From the NCBI RefSeq assembly GCF_030384665.1, contig NC_083675.1:864001-928000 (forward strand): DNA of 64,000 bases. Reading direction: 5' to 3'. Below the pieces are notes generated by a model, which had not been told where the DNA came from, did not search any database, and was given only the letters and a program-made list of their open reading frames with translations. This document shows positions 1 to 11,500 of the stretch, in pieces. Source of the DNA: Lodderomyces elongisporus. Taxonomy: Eukaryota > Ascomycota > Pichiomycetes > Serinales > Debaryomycetaceae. The position numbers were made by a program, and so were the translations under genes. Positions within the stretch are counted from its first letter, which is position 1, and the number at the start of each line of letters is the position of its first letter.

Positions 1-655
1 AAAAAAACAAAGAAACAAGATGATTGAGTCATAAAGTTAACCTGTATTTACTTTAACATCTTTCTTTTTTTTTTTTTAGAACTGTGTACAAGTTGCTATT
101 GATCAATAGGCGGAGATAGAGACGGCTGATTGAGCCTGTTGAAAAGAAAAAATAAAAAAAAAAAGAGGAAAATGTGACGGAACTTAAAGCGTAGTGTAAA
201 AAAAATAAAAAAATAAAAAAAAATAAAAAAAATAAAAAAAATAAAAATTGTCCGACAGGGCAAAGTGCAGAGGAATTGTACAATTTTTTGTGACGGAAAG
301 GTTACAGCAGAAGTAAGGAGAGTTAGAGAGAGAGAGAGAGAAAGAGAGAGGGAAAGATTGAGAACAGCAATACAATAGCCAACCACCGTGTTGTGGTAGG
401 TAAGTGAGTAAGTAAATAATTAATTATTATTATTATTTTATTTTCTTTTCAAGGCAATTGACATGGACAAAACATAGTGGGCAAATTTCAAAACTGGTAT
501 GACTAGTAAGAACTAATTCCAAAGTCAGTGATTATTAGTGCTGCTGGATCAACTATTTGTTTGCACTTTGTACGTCTTTTTGGAGCCGTTCCATATATGT
601 GCCAAGTGGTATACAACTTATTCAGAATTCCGTGTACGCCCATATCTATATCTAG

Positions 656-657
<2 letters not shown>

Positions 658-719
<62 letters not shown>
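658..719. repeat. (AC)n-(TA)n compound microsatellite
   Basis: About 41 bases of perfect AC repeat (658-698) run directly into about 21 bases of TA repeat (699-719). The tract lies about 200 bases upstream of the ABC transporter start, in the likely promoter. Confidence 0.95.
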
Positions 720-851
720 CCAGTGAGATTCCCCTATCTTGTTTGCCACCATCATGAAATCAAAGTAGCTTTACTATTCAGTTTTCTTTTGAGCAGATCA
801 AGTTATTAAACAAACTATAAATTGACATTAGCTGCAACCAACCAAAGCAAG

Positions 852-854
<3 letters not shown>

Positions 855-911
<57 letters not shown>
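855..911 (+). repeat. (CAA)19 repeat in the likely 5' leader of the YOR1-like gene
   Basis: Nineteen perfect CAA units end 10 bases before the ATG at 922. The tract is probably transcribed as an unstructured leader. The reading frame does not run through it, so it is not polyglutamine here. Confidence 0.9.
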
Positions 912-913
<2 letters not shown>

Positions 914-921
914 CTTAAGCT

Positions 922-3900
922 ATGGATGCAGGTTTAGACACGAGCTCACTAGAGCTTGGTGACAACACATACAAGCCGCAGAGTAGAGTCTTGACTTTTC
1001 TCTTTAGGCACAAGGACTATCCCATACCCAAGGACGATGAAAGAACACTATACCCTGAAAAACAAAGCAACTGGCTATCAAGATTATTCTTTTGGTGGGT
1101 GAACCCACTACTAAATGTTGGTTACTATAGAACTTTGCAACCAAACGACCTATTTATCTTGACAGACGAAATGAAGGTTGAGCGTCAGCATGAGATTTTT
1201 CAATCATACTTTGAAGTTGAGTTGGCCAGAGCTATCCAACTGCACTTGGCCATGAAATGCGAAAAAAGACGCAACGAGACTTTGACAACGAGCTCCGTTT
1301 CAGAAGAACAAGACTTGGATGACTTCAAACTCTCGGCAAAAAGCATGTACATTGCATTGTTCTTAACCATGAAGAGAAGACTCATTGTTGCAACTGCATT
1401 GGCTACACTATGTTTGGCTGCAATTGCAGTATCGCCATTCCTAACAAAAAAACTAATAAACTTTGTTGAAGGACGCGCCTTGGGAATATACCCCACTGTG
1501 AACAAGGGTATAGGCTATGCAATTGGTTCTGTGCTATTGAGTTTGGTTAGCGGATTCTTATTCCAACATTATTTCTACCTCAGTGGAATACTGGGCGCCC
1601 AAGTCAAAGCCTTGTTGACTAAAGCCATTTTAAAAAAATCATTCAAGTTGGATGCACAATCAAGACACAAGTTCACCCAGGCCAAAATTACGAGTTTGAT
1701 CACCACGGACTTGGCAAGAATCGAGCTTGGCTACTTATTTCACCCACTATTGGTTTGTCTTCCTGTTCCCGTGGTGCTCACAATCATCATTTTGATCATC
1801 AATATTAGAGTCTCCGCTGTCATAGGTATTGTCATCTTTATCATCTTTTTGGGCATCATCTCTGTTGGTGCAGCAAAGATGTTTGCCTTGAGAGATGCCG
1901 TGAGTAAGGTTACCGACCGCAGAGTCAATATTATGAAGGAGATCTTGAACAATTTGAAAATGATCAAATACTACTCATGGGAACATCCATACTTGCAGAA
2001 AGTCACCAATGTGAGAAACGAAGAAGTTGACATGATTATGCAAATCCAAACATTAAGAAACATCATTTTCTCACTCGCAATGACATTGACTGGTATTTGT
2101 TCCATGATTGCATTTGTCATACTTTGGGCCATCAATGGCGAAACAAGCTCAGCAGCAAACATTTTCTCTTCGGTATCAGCATTTGAGATTTTGGGGTTGA
2201 TGGTTTTCTTTATTCCCCAAGCTCTTTCAACAACACTGGATATGCTCTTGGGATTCAGAAGAGTTGGCGCATTGCTTTCTGCACCCGAAGAAAAACATTA
2301 TCCAGGCTACAATGTCATTGAAGATTCCACCAAAGACGACCAGGCAATAGTTTTGAAAGATGCTTCCTTTATCTGGGCCACATTTGACGACAATGAGAGT
2401 AAGGGTAATGGTCATGAAAGTGACGATTATGAAAGTGACGATGATGATACACCAGCACAAAAGAAGGCAAAGAAGAAGCAAAGAAAGTTGAAGAAAAAAT
2501 TGGAAAAAAAGGAAACCAAAAGAAAAACCAAACTTGCAAAGAAACAAGGCATTACAGTTGAAGAGTTGGAAAAACGAGAAAACAATGATGAAAAAACTCT
2601 TGTCAAGAATGAAAAATCTGAAAAAAAGCAAATTACAGATCAAACCACATTTGCTGGTCTTCGAAATATCAATTTAGATATCAAAAAAGGCGAGTTTGTT
2701 GTCATTACAGGTGCTATTGGTTCAGGCAAATCCTCGCTATTAAACGCCATCTCCGGGTTTATGACTTGTGAGGGAGGGGAAATTGACATTTATGGATCTT
2801 TGCTTTTATGCGGTGCTCCCTGGATTCAAAACACCACTATTCGTGAAAATATTACTTTTGGATCACCCCTTGAACAAAAGACTTATGATGACGTCATTTA
2901 TGCGTGTGCTTTAAACATTGATTTGGATAACTTGGGAGGCGGTGATCTTACCGAAGTTGGTGAAAAGGGTATTACGCTATCAGGAGGCCAAAAGGCTAGA
3001 ATCAACTTGGCTCGTGCTGTTTATGCCGATAGAGATATATTGCTATTGGATGATGTTTTGAGTGCAGTGGATGCGCGTGTGGGTAAACACATCTTGAACA
3101 ATTGTCTTTTGGGCTACTTGAAGAATAAGACAAGGATATTGGCGACGCATCAACTATCCCTTATTGGCCAGGCTGATCGAATCATATTTTTGAATGGTGA
3201 CGGTACCATTGATGTGGGAACTCTAGAAGAGTTGACACTGAGAAATGCCAAGTTTGACAATCTTATGCAACATAGTAAGCTTGAAAATACTAATATTGAT
3301 GATTTCGATATTGAGAGTAACAATGGTATTGACAATGATTGTGTGAGAGAGAAAGATGAAAAGGGTGAGACTAAAAGAGAAAATGGACAATTTATTGGGG
3401 AAATTGATGAGGATACCAATACCTATCAAGAGCATGGAGTTGGTGATGACGAAATTGGTACCAAATACTCACATAGTTTACAAAATATTACTCGAGAACT
3501 AACCAATGGACACGGTGTTGGTAACAATACTAATTACAACCAGTTTGGTTCCAACCATGAATTGAATGAGGAGTATAGAGATTACAATTTGAACAAAGAT
3601 GCGGCAAAAGGTAAACTTATTGTTGCCGAAGAAAGAGCAGAAAACAGTTTGAAGTTTGAAGTTTACAAAAACTATATCAAGTTTGGTGCTGGTAAAATGG
3701 GTACTTTTCTTTTCATCACAATGTTTGTCTTTTTGTTGACTATTGCTACATTTTGCGACATCTTTACCAACACATGGTTGTCATTTTGGATTTCAAACAA
3801 ATTTCCTGGACGTTCAAGTGGATTCTACATTGGAATCTATGTGATGTTTACTTTGCTTTGGGTTATATTTCTTACGCTCACATTTTTATTGTTTATTAGG

Positions 3901-5571
3901 GGTACGACTACCTCATCAAAGATTATGAATATCAAGGCCATCAATAGAATCTTGTATGCACCGATGTCGTTTATGGATACTACTCCAATGGGAAGGATAT
4001 TGAATAGGTTTACAAAGGATGCCGATGCTCTTGATAATGAAATCAGTGACAATTTGCGTATCTTATTTCAAGCCATTGCTAAGTTGATTGGTGTATTGAT
4101 CTTGTTGATCATTTATATTCCCTGGTTTGCATGTGCGTTACCTGCGATTTTTATTGTGTTTTTTTTGATTGCAAACTACTATCAAGCTTCTAATCGAGAA
4201 ACAAAGAGGATTGAAGCTATATTGAGGTCGTTTGTTTACAATAATGTTAATGAGATGTTGAGTGGTATGAATACAATCAAGTCGTACAAGGATGTGTCTA
4301 GGTTTGACAAGAGAGGCGATGACTTGTTGAACACTGCGAATGAAGCAACATTTATTGTTTCCGCAAATCAAAGGTGGCTTGGAATTCATTTGGATTTGCT
4401 TGCTCAGGCTGTTTTTTTGCTTGTTTGTTTGCTTTGTGTCAATAGAGTATTTGATGTCTCTGCTGCTTCGACTGGTTTATTGATTACGTATACTACGCAA
4501 ATGGCGGGAGAGTTGAACAACTTGTTTAGATCATTTACCATGGCTGAAAACGATATGAATTCAGCCGAAAGAATTTGTCATTATGCATTGAAGTTGGATC
4601 AAGAGGCACCGTACAAAATTGATGCTAATGCTCCACCTTCCAATTGGCCTGAGTCTGGTGCTGTTGAGTTTGTTGATGCCAATATGAGGTATAGACCCGG
4701 CTTGCCCTTGGTGCTTAAGAATTTATCTGTTGAGATCAAGCCTAATGAAAAGATTGGAATTTGTGGTCGTACAGGTGCGGGTAAATCCTCGATTATGACT
4801 GCATTGTTTCGACTTGCAGAGTTGAGTTCAGGTAAGATTGTTATTGATGGTGTCGATATTTCCACCATTGGGCTTCAAGATTTGAGATCGAAATTGTCGA
4901 TTATTCCCCAGGATCCAGTTTTATTCAATGGTACAATTAGATCCAACTTGGATCCCTTTGACGAACACACCGATGAAGTGTTGTGGGAGTCTCTTCGTCG
5001 TGCGGGTATACTCACAGTTGAAGAGCTTAATGCTGCTAAAGCAATCACCAAAAATGGTAAAGACAAAAACAACGGTGAACATGGTAGTAAACCTAAAGGT
5101 AATGGTGCTGATGGCAAAAGTGAAAGTGAAGGTAATGGTGCTGGTGGCAAAAGTGAAAGTGAAAGTGATGGTGAAAGTGAGCTTCCAAAATTCCATTTAT
5201 ACCGACAGGTTGAGGATGAAGGAGAGAATTTTTCACTTGGTGAACGACAACTTATTTCTTTTGCACGTGCGCTTGTCCGTGATTCCAAGATTATTGTTTT
5301 GGATGAAGCTACATCCTCGGTGGACTACAAAACCGACTCGCGTATCCAACAAACCATTGCCACCGAGTTTCAGAATTGTACCATTTTGTGTATTGCCCAT
5401 AGGTTAAAGACCATTGTGGGTTACGACAAGATCATCGTTATGGATAAAGGTTCAATGCTTGAGTACGATACGCCATGGAATTTGTTCAATAAAGTTGGTG
5501 GAGCCAAAGTGTTTAGAGAGATGTGTGATAAGTCGAATATTGTGGAAGCAGATTTCGTAAATAGAGGTTGA
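922..5571 (+). CDS. YOR1: ABCC-family multidrug ABC transporter, Yor1-like
   Basis: A 1549-codon full-length ABC exporter (TMD-NBD-TMD-NBD), expected at the plasma membrane and effluxing organic anions and drugs such as oligomycin. NBD1 has a Walker A GAIGSGKS (597-604), signature LSGGQ (686-690) and Walker B ending D710-D711, where Asp replaces the catalytic Glu; this is the usual asymmetry of ABCC proteins. NBD2 has Walker A GRTGAGKS from 1282, a divergent signature FSLGERQ at 1437-1443, and Walker B D1461 with catalytic E1462. N-terminal residues such as SRLFFWWVNPLL match the Yor1 group, which lacks the extra TMD0. Two features are odd: a very Lys-rich segment before NBD1 (about 515-575) and a Gly/Ser/Glu/Lys repeat insertion inside NBD2 (about 1375-1425). 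Start: first ATG, directly after the CAA tract. Confidence 0.9.
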   Translation: MDAGLDTSSLELGDNTYKPQSRVLTFLFRHKDYPIPKDDERTLYPEKQSNWLSRLFFWWVNPLLNVGYYRTLQPNDLFILTDEMKVERQHEIFQSYFEVELARAIQLHLAMKCEKRRNETLTTSSVSEEQDLDDFKLSAKSMYIALFLTMKRRLIVATALATLCLAAIAVSPFLTKKLINFVEGRALGIYPTVNKGIGYAIGSVLLSLVSGFLFQHYFYLSGILGAQVKALLTKAILKKSFKLDAQSRHKFTQAKITSLITTDLARIELGYLFHPLLVCLPVPVVLTIIILIINIRVSAVIGIVIFIIFLGIISVGAAKMFALRDAVSKVTDRRVNIMKEILNNLKMIKYYSWEHPYLQKVTNVRNEEVDMIMQIQTLRNIIFSLAMTLTGICSMIAFVILWAINGETSSAANIFSSVSAFEILGLMVFFIPQALSTTLDMLLGFRRVGALLSAPEEKHYPGYNVIEDSTKDDQAIVLKDASFIWATFDDNESKGNGHESDDYESDDDDTPAQKKAKKKQRKLKKKLEKKETKRKTKLAKKQGITVEELEKRENNDEKTLVKNEKSEKKQITDQTTFAGLRNINLDIKKGEFVVITGAIGSGKSSLLNAISGFMTCEGGEIDIYGSLLLCGAPWIQNTTIRENITFGSPLEQKTYDDVIYACALNIDLDNLGGGDLTEVGEKGITLSGGQKARINLARAVYADRDILLLDDVLSAVDARVGKHILNNCLLGYLKNKTRILATHQLSLIGQADRIIFLNGDGTIDVGTLEELTLRNAKFDNLMQHSKLENTNIDDFDIESNNGIDNDCVREKDEKGETKRENGQFIGEIDEDTNTYQEHGVGDDEIGTKYSHSLQNITRELTNGHGVGNNTNYNQFGSNHELNEEYRDYNLNKDAAKGKLIVAEERAENSLKFEVYKNYIKFGAGKMGTFLFITMFVFLLTIATFCDIFTNTWLSFWISNKFPGRSSGFYIGIYVMFTLLWVIFLTLTFLLFIRGTTTSSKIMNIKAINRILYAPMSFMDTTPMGRILNRFTKDADALDNEISDNLRILFQAIAKLIGVLILLIIYIPWFACALPAIFIVFFLIANYYQASNRETKRIEAILRSFVYNNVNEMLSGMNTIKSYKDVSRFDKRGDDLLNTANEATFIVSANQRWLGIHLDLLAQAVFLLVCLLCVNRVFDVSAASTGLLITYTTQMAGELNNLFRSFTMAENDMNSAERICHYALKLDQEAPYKIDANAPPSNWPESGAVEFVDANMRYRPGLPLVLKNLSVEIKPNEKIGICGRTGAGKSSIMTALFRLAELSSGKIVIDGVDISTIGLQDLRSKLSIIPQDPVLFNGTIRSNLDPFDEHTDEVLWESLRRAGILTVEELNAAKAITKNGKDKNNGEHGSKPKGNGADGKSESEGNGAGGKSESESDGESELPKFHLYRQVEDEGENFSLGERQLISFARALVRDSKIIVLDEATSSVDYKTDSRIQQTIATEFQNCTILCIAHRLKTIVGYDKIIVMDKGSMLEYDTPWNLFNKVGGAKVFREMCDKSNIVEADFVNRG

Positions 5572-8531
5572 TGTATAAGCTATTGTATAAAGTAGTTACC
5601 AGAAGAAAAAAAAATGAAAAAAAAAATGAAAAAAAAAAATGAAATGAATAAATTAATATATAAACACATGAAATATTGCATATTGTATATTGTTCTTTGG
5701 AGTAGTAGTAATTAGACAATGTCAAAATAAAAGAAAAGTTGTCTTAACTTTTGCTGGCTAAGCGCTTATGCAAAACTACTTCGTATATATATATATATAT
5801 GTATGTAGTTAGGAGATGCGCATATTGTAGATAGATTCCTGTTTTAGGCAGTTTGCGCTTTTTATTATTTATTTTTTTATTTAATTTTTTTTTTTTCATT
5901 CTTCTCAATTTTATTCCGTGGGGCGAGTGAAAACAACTATCAAAATCTTCGAATACGATACTTGACATATTCTTCACCTGAAATGAATGCTGGAGAGACA
6001 AAGTTTTCAAATTTGTTTCAAAAACAAAAAAAAAAAAATAAAAGAAGAAAGTGCCCTATGTCTAATATATTGGTTGAAGCATATATACTGTCAAAATAAA
6101 AAAAAAAAAAAATTGCAAGACAGTGATAAGCATTAAATGGTGAGTGTTTCAAGTATATGTCTGCGACACTAATCTTATTTTCGACTTTTGTTTTTCTTTA
6201 TTCTAATACTTTAGTCTTTGCTCGACTGTAGTCACATGGTATAGTAAAAATTTATACAAGTCAGCACCTCTCTTGAAAGAAACCTAGCCACTTGTGTATA
6301 AATTCGAAGAGTTAGCATTTTCTGAAACTACTTTGGCTAATTTTATTTTTTTAGCCAGTGGTTCTTTTTGTTTTTCCTTTGCTTTGTTTGTTTCTGACGT
6401 TGAAGCTTGAACAGAAAACAATCTCCTGTTTCTGTTATTTGATTGGAAACATCTGTATCTTCCTATTGCAAAGTTTACTGAACCTATCATTTTATCTACT
6501 GATACACTCAGTAGTCCTTTTTTTGGTAGCTGTGTAAGTGAGTAACAAAAAAAAAAGGAAACAACAAGTTGTGAAAGGTTTCCGATATTGACTTGTTCAT
6601 CAAAATGTGTTGTTGAAGAAAAGAAAAACTTGTCAAAAAAATGAGTAAATATTAGAGTCAGGATATGCTTACAAGCTAGTTTTAGCTAATACCATTCGTT
6701 GAATATCTGATATTGCCTTATATGATCTTTCTTTCTCGTTCCTGAATACTCAATCCAGTCCCGACTACTACGTCTAATGAGGATAAACAGAAAAAAAAAT
6801 TTCTTCTACTAAACCAAAATCGAATTAGAAAATAAAAAAAGGTGGTTACTTGGTACTTGCTACGTGTAATTCATATACATCAATAAATTGATTTGTCTCT
6901 TCAAATGATTACTTGTAAAACTTTTAATTCATAGCTGGTGAACCCATCTCTCAAACTTAAAAGTTCACCTGCAAAGTCCAAAATATTAGCCGCGAGAAAA
7001 ATGGGAGAAAAAGCCCCCTTATTTATATATGAAGCATGTGTTGATGTTGATGTTGAGTTTGATGTTGAGTTTTATGTTGGGCAACAACAGACAATGAGTT
7101 AACGTAGTTGCAAAACACATAATATATTTCAAAAGAAGTTGCCATAGAGAAACTGGAATAAAGCCAAAACAAGAAGTAAAACATAAAAAAAGAAGAGAAA
7201 AAACAAAACAAAACACAAGTGAAAGATGTATGAATACAATAATACCAATTAGATTAAAAAAAGACAAAAGGAAATTTTGTAGCACCCTTTATCAATACAA
7301 ATTGTTGGTCATGTTTCAAGTCTTTCTATACATCACCAATAAATTGTGTTGAAAAAATACTTACAAAAATTTGGCAAAAGTACCTATTTGCAACAAGCAT
7401 TGCAACAAGCAAGCAAAACAAACAAGCAAAACAAAACAAAACAAAAAAAATATTCAAAGTTAACTTTATTCAGTTTTCTTTTCCCTTTTTTTTCTTTTCA
7501 TTCAATTTTTGAAGAAAACACAACACCAAATTGACGATGGCTTTATTCTTGCTGATTTTCCAATAAGTGTAAACTGGAATGCAATAGTTCTTGAATTGAA
7601 TAAATTCTGCCAAGAGTGACATGCTTACCATTACCCTTTTTATTTATCTACTTTATTTGGCTTCCTCTACAATTTCAAGGATTATTTCTGATGGTACAAA
7701 TGGACTTAATCAAACATTATATATATATGAAAACAGTAGTGATACTATCTTGAAAAATAGAAAGTTGCCACTTTCATTCATTATTCATAATGTAATGTCA
7801 ATAGCATTTAATTGCACCTTATTCCAAAAACCTCTTTGTTCTCAATTTAACCACAATTAATTTACAATTAATTTACAATTAATTCACATGATGTTTCACA
7901 AAAACCTCACTATAAACTCAAAACCAAGACTACGTGAAAGAAGCCAAACCTTTACAGAAATATAATATTGTAATTATTTTCATAGCCATGTAAACAAAGA
8001 ATCTTTGTTTACAAATCACATGTGTATCACTCGAACCGAAAGTATACTCTATTGAATTGTAAATAGAACCAAAAAAAAAAAAAAAAAGTAAGCAAAAGTA
8101 AAAAAGGAAATTAAAATTTCCCATCTTGTCCAATTGAGCCATCGTAGCTTCAATCATCTTCTTGCTATTTACTTCTGCGTTGGCCAACTAGGCTATAAAT
8201 AAGTACTGTCTTTTTCCAATTATCAAAGATTTTGCAAGACTTACTTTTCTTCAGTACTAAATAAACAACACCTCCAAGTCCCAAGGAAAGCTATTTGTCA
8301 AAGCCTGAACCAACGAACTAACGACTCAAAACTATTTTGCATTACCTTGCATAATAATACTCTCAATTTTGCCTCAAATTGAACCTTTGCTTAATTAATT
8401 ACAATAATAAATTGGAAATTTAGTAAACAAAAGATACCTTTAGCGAAGAAACAAAAAACAAAAACGAAAAACGAAAAACGAAAAGAAAAGAAAAATAGTG
8501 GAGGGGGGGGACTGAAAAAAAAAAGTACGGA
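5572..8531. other. Three-kilobase gene-poor block with short coding-like fragments
   Basis: No ORF of convincing length is present. Short stretches read like protein: minus strand near 5.85-5.97 kb, minus strand 6284-6490 (ATG, 68 codons, basic N-terminus) and minus strand 8.10-8.19 kb (a helical-looking start followed by low complexity). A plus-strand ORF at 7621-7860 has a hydrophobic start but A/T-driven composition. None has an identifiable family. They may be chance ORFs, small genes or decayed relics. Tracts of A with ATG-like interruptions lie at 5605-5640. Confidence 0.5.
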
Positions 8532-11500
8532 ATGAATAAGAAAGAATTGGATGGTAATAGTGCTGATCTTCTTGCAACATCAAATCACGTCTTTGAAAAT
8601 AAAGATGATGATCGTAAAGATGACAGCAATTGTAGAATTGATAAAGACAAAGACAAATCAGAGAATAAAATGAGTCAAGTATCTTCACCAATGCAATTCC
8701 CATTACAACCACAATTGCAATCGCATTCGCAACCTAATCTTCCCACAATAATCAGCAAACAAAGTGTCGTAACCAACAAAGAATACAATAGCCACCCAAA
8801 CCAAAGTCCAACTTGTTTGCCACCATATCTTAGCACACAACTGCAACAATACAAACAAAATCAAAAGCCAGACTCAAAACCAGAATCAAAACCAGAATCA
8901 AAATCAAAATCAAAATCAGAACCAGATTTATTAGAGTTGTCACAATCAAGCTCCAATTTTAACACTCCTCGCGGAACAAGTATTATCCATAAGGAGAACA
9001 CGCCATCGAATGATAAACAAAACCAGCAACATGGCAATGAACAAAAAATTGCCAATTTATCTTTACCGTTACCATTACCTCTACCTAGCACTGACAATGA
9101 AAGGTGGAGTCACAACAGGCGTCATAGTCGCACAACTATAGAAGAATCACTCTTGAGTAAATTTGATTCCGAAGTCCTAAGCAATAGCGAAGCAACAAAG
9201 ACTCTCAACAAACTTCGAGTCGAGACTAGGGAAAAATATTTGTACCAAATTCGTCGATATGTTAGATTCTGTGCAAATAAGGGCATGGACAATTTTTTTG
9301 TTACTTTAGAGTTGGCAAAGGAGCTCGTTGAACAGGAACTGCATAGAAAAGGGGGGATAAAAATTAATACTATAAAAAGTATAAGAAGCCCCATTGCCAA
9401 ACTTTATCAAATGAATAAAATTGTATATGGAGCTTTACAACCTGACACAATCCTAGGCGATCAGTTCATTAAAGAAACAATGACTACGCAAAATATCAAT
9501 GAGCAACTTGGCAAACATTCCCACCTGCAACCTAACACAATGGGATCAAACATTACACCCTCTTCAGCTTCTGGATCTTCTGGATCTTCTGGATCTTCTG
9601 GAACATCTGTAACATCAGGGGTGTCGGGAGCTTCTCGTAGCTCTGATGGATCCATTAGACCTACTGAAGCTACTGAAAAAGCTGTGGCTACTGGAGCTCT
9701 TGGAACTGGACAAATAAATTTAGGAGATGGTTGTGAACACAACACTACTACAACGACAAATACAACTACAACTACAACTCCTAGCACAAATAGTGGAAGT
9801 CTATTAAGTTTACAACAAGTAAGTCAAGCCAATATAAAGAAACTAGAACCCAATTCTTTGCAACGTATTAGTGGAGAAAAACCTCTGTCACAAGACACCT
9901 CTGTTTCACCACCAAAAAATCCCGTGTTTAGTCGCATCGGAGACACTATAATTTATTCAGGGGCTGGACAACTTAAATCATCATCTTCTTCCAGTATAGT
10001 CAACACCGGCACCAAATATTTTAGATTGAGCGAAAATTCAAAACATAGATTAACAGAAAATGAGGAAAAATTACTACGCAAGTTTGACGACGAGGTGTTG
10101 GAAAGTATCAAGACCCAAGATATATTACTAAACTTGACGGAAAACACTTTCAAGTCCTATGCAACTGATATCAAAAGATTCATCAAGTTTTGTGCCAAAA
10201 AGGGAAAAACAGACTTTCTTATAGATGAACAGATCCTTACCAGGTTTCTTGTTTTTGAAACAGGGAAAAATAAAAAAAATAGATTGAAGAATATTAGAAC
10301 CAGTTTGTTAAAATTGCACCAATTGAACTGTCTTGCTTACGATTTGGAATTCTCTGAAGGTAACATTGTTTTGGTGATGAATCGGTTTTTGGATAACAAT
10401 CAAACTCATGCTCACAACCAAAACTACTCTTATGGAAATCCTCATTTTCCTGCACCTCTTTCCACTCCACCACCAAAAACACTAAAACCACTACCGCCGC
10501 CACCGCCACCACAACTCCCACCTTCTTGTTCTTCTCATTACCTTCATCTTGCTCATCAAAACGCCTCATCAAATGAACTGCTGCTGCTTCAACAACTCCA
10601 AGATTTGTATGCAATGGAGGATTCTGATGATGATCAATTGGTTGTTAAGCTTAAAGGTTTTTACCAAACTTCAAATGTGTTAAGCGGCTTGTCTGAAACA
10701 AGCAAAAAATTGTATGCAAATGAGTTTAACCGCTATGCATTGTTTTGTTCTAAAATTGGTTTGGATCATTTCGACTTGACTGGGGGATTGATCAAACGAT
10801 TTTTTATTGAAGAAGTGATTGCAAGATCTCCAAAAATCACAAGCAAAAAGCTTCAAGAGATATTGAGTCGTCTTAACCGATTGCACGCATTAAATGTGGA
10901 ATTGAAAGTTTCTCAATCTGACACGATTGAAGGTATAGAGCAGGTAAAAAGTTTTCTCCGTGAATACAATGGAAAAGGAAATGAAAAAGAAAAAGGAAAA
11001 GGGGACGGAAATGAGAAAGAAAATGAAAATGAAGATGAAAATGAAAATGAAAATGAAAACGAAAATAAAGACAATGATAAAATCATTCAAAAACAAACCT
11101 TATTTCAAGAGTGTGATCCCGCTGTAAAGCCACAACCGCCAACTGAAGCAGCGGTAGCAAAAATTGGTGGTTCTCCGAAAAAGACAGCAAGTTCAACTTC
11201 ATCAATGATAACAGCATTGCCTTCCAATGTTGCTGCTACCACAGCGGATTCAACCTCCAGTGTAAAAGAAAAAGAAGGAAACGGAGGTGGAAAAGCAAGT
11301 AGCTCCAGCACAGATGGAAATGGTGCAGATACCCTTTCAGGTGCATCATCTTCTGGATCATCTGGCGCGGGATTGCCTCAATTGCATTTCACCAACGACA
11401 ATATTGGTGGTGGTGCTGTTGGCTCGCTGTCCTCGGAGCAAACAAGTGGTGCTGAAGCTCGAACCACCTTATCCAAGACACCCTCTTCGTCAAAAAAACA

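Larger units (their letters stand above)
1..921. other. Intergenic, upstream of the YOR1-like gene
   Basis: No convincing gene is seen here. The stretch holds A-runs broken by single T residues (about 196-250), an AG-rich run (about 328-352), an AC/TA compound microsatellite and a CAA repeat ending just before the next start codon. The short ORFs in it are low-complexity readings of these repeats. Confidence 0.7.
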
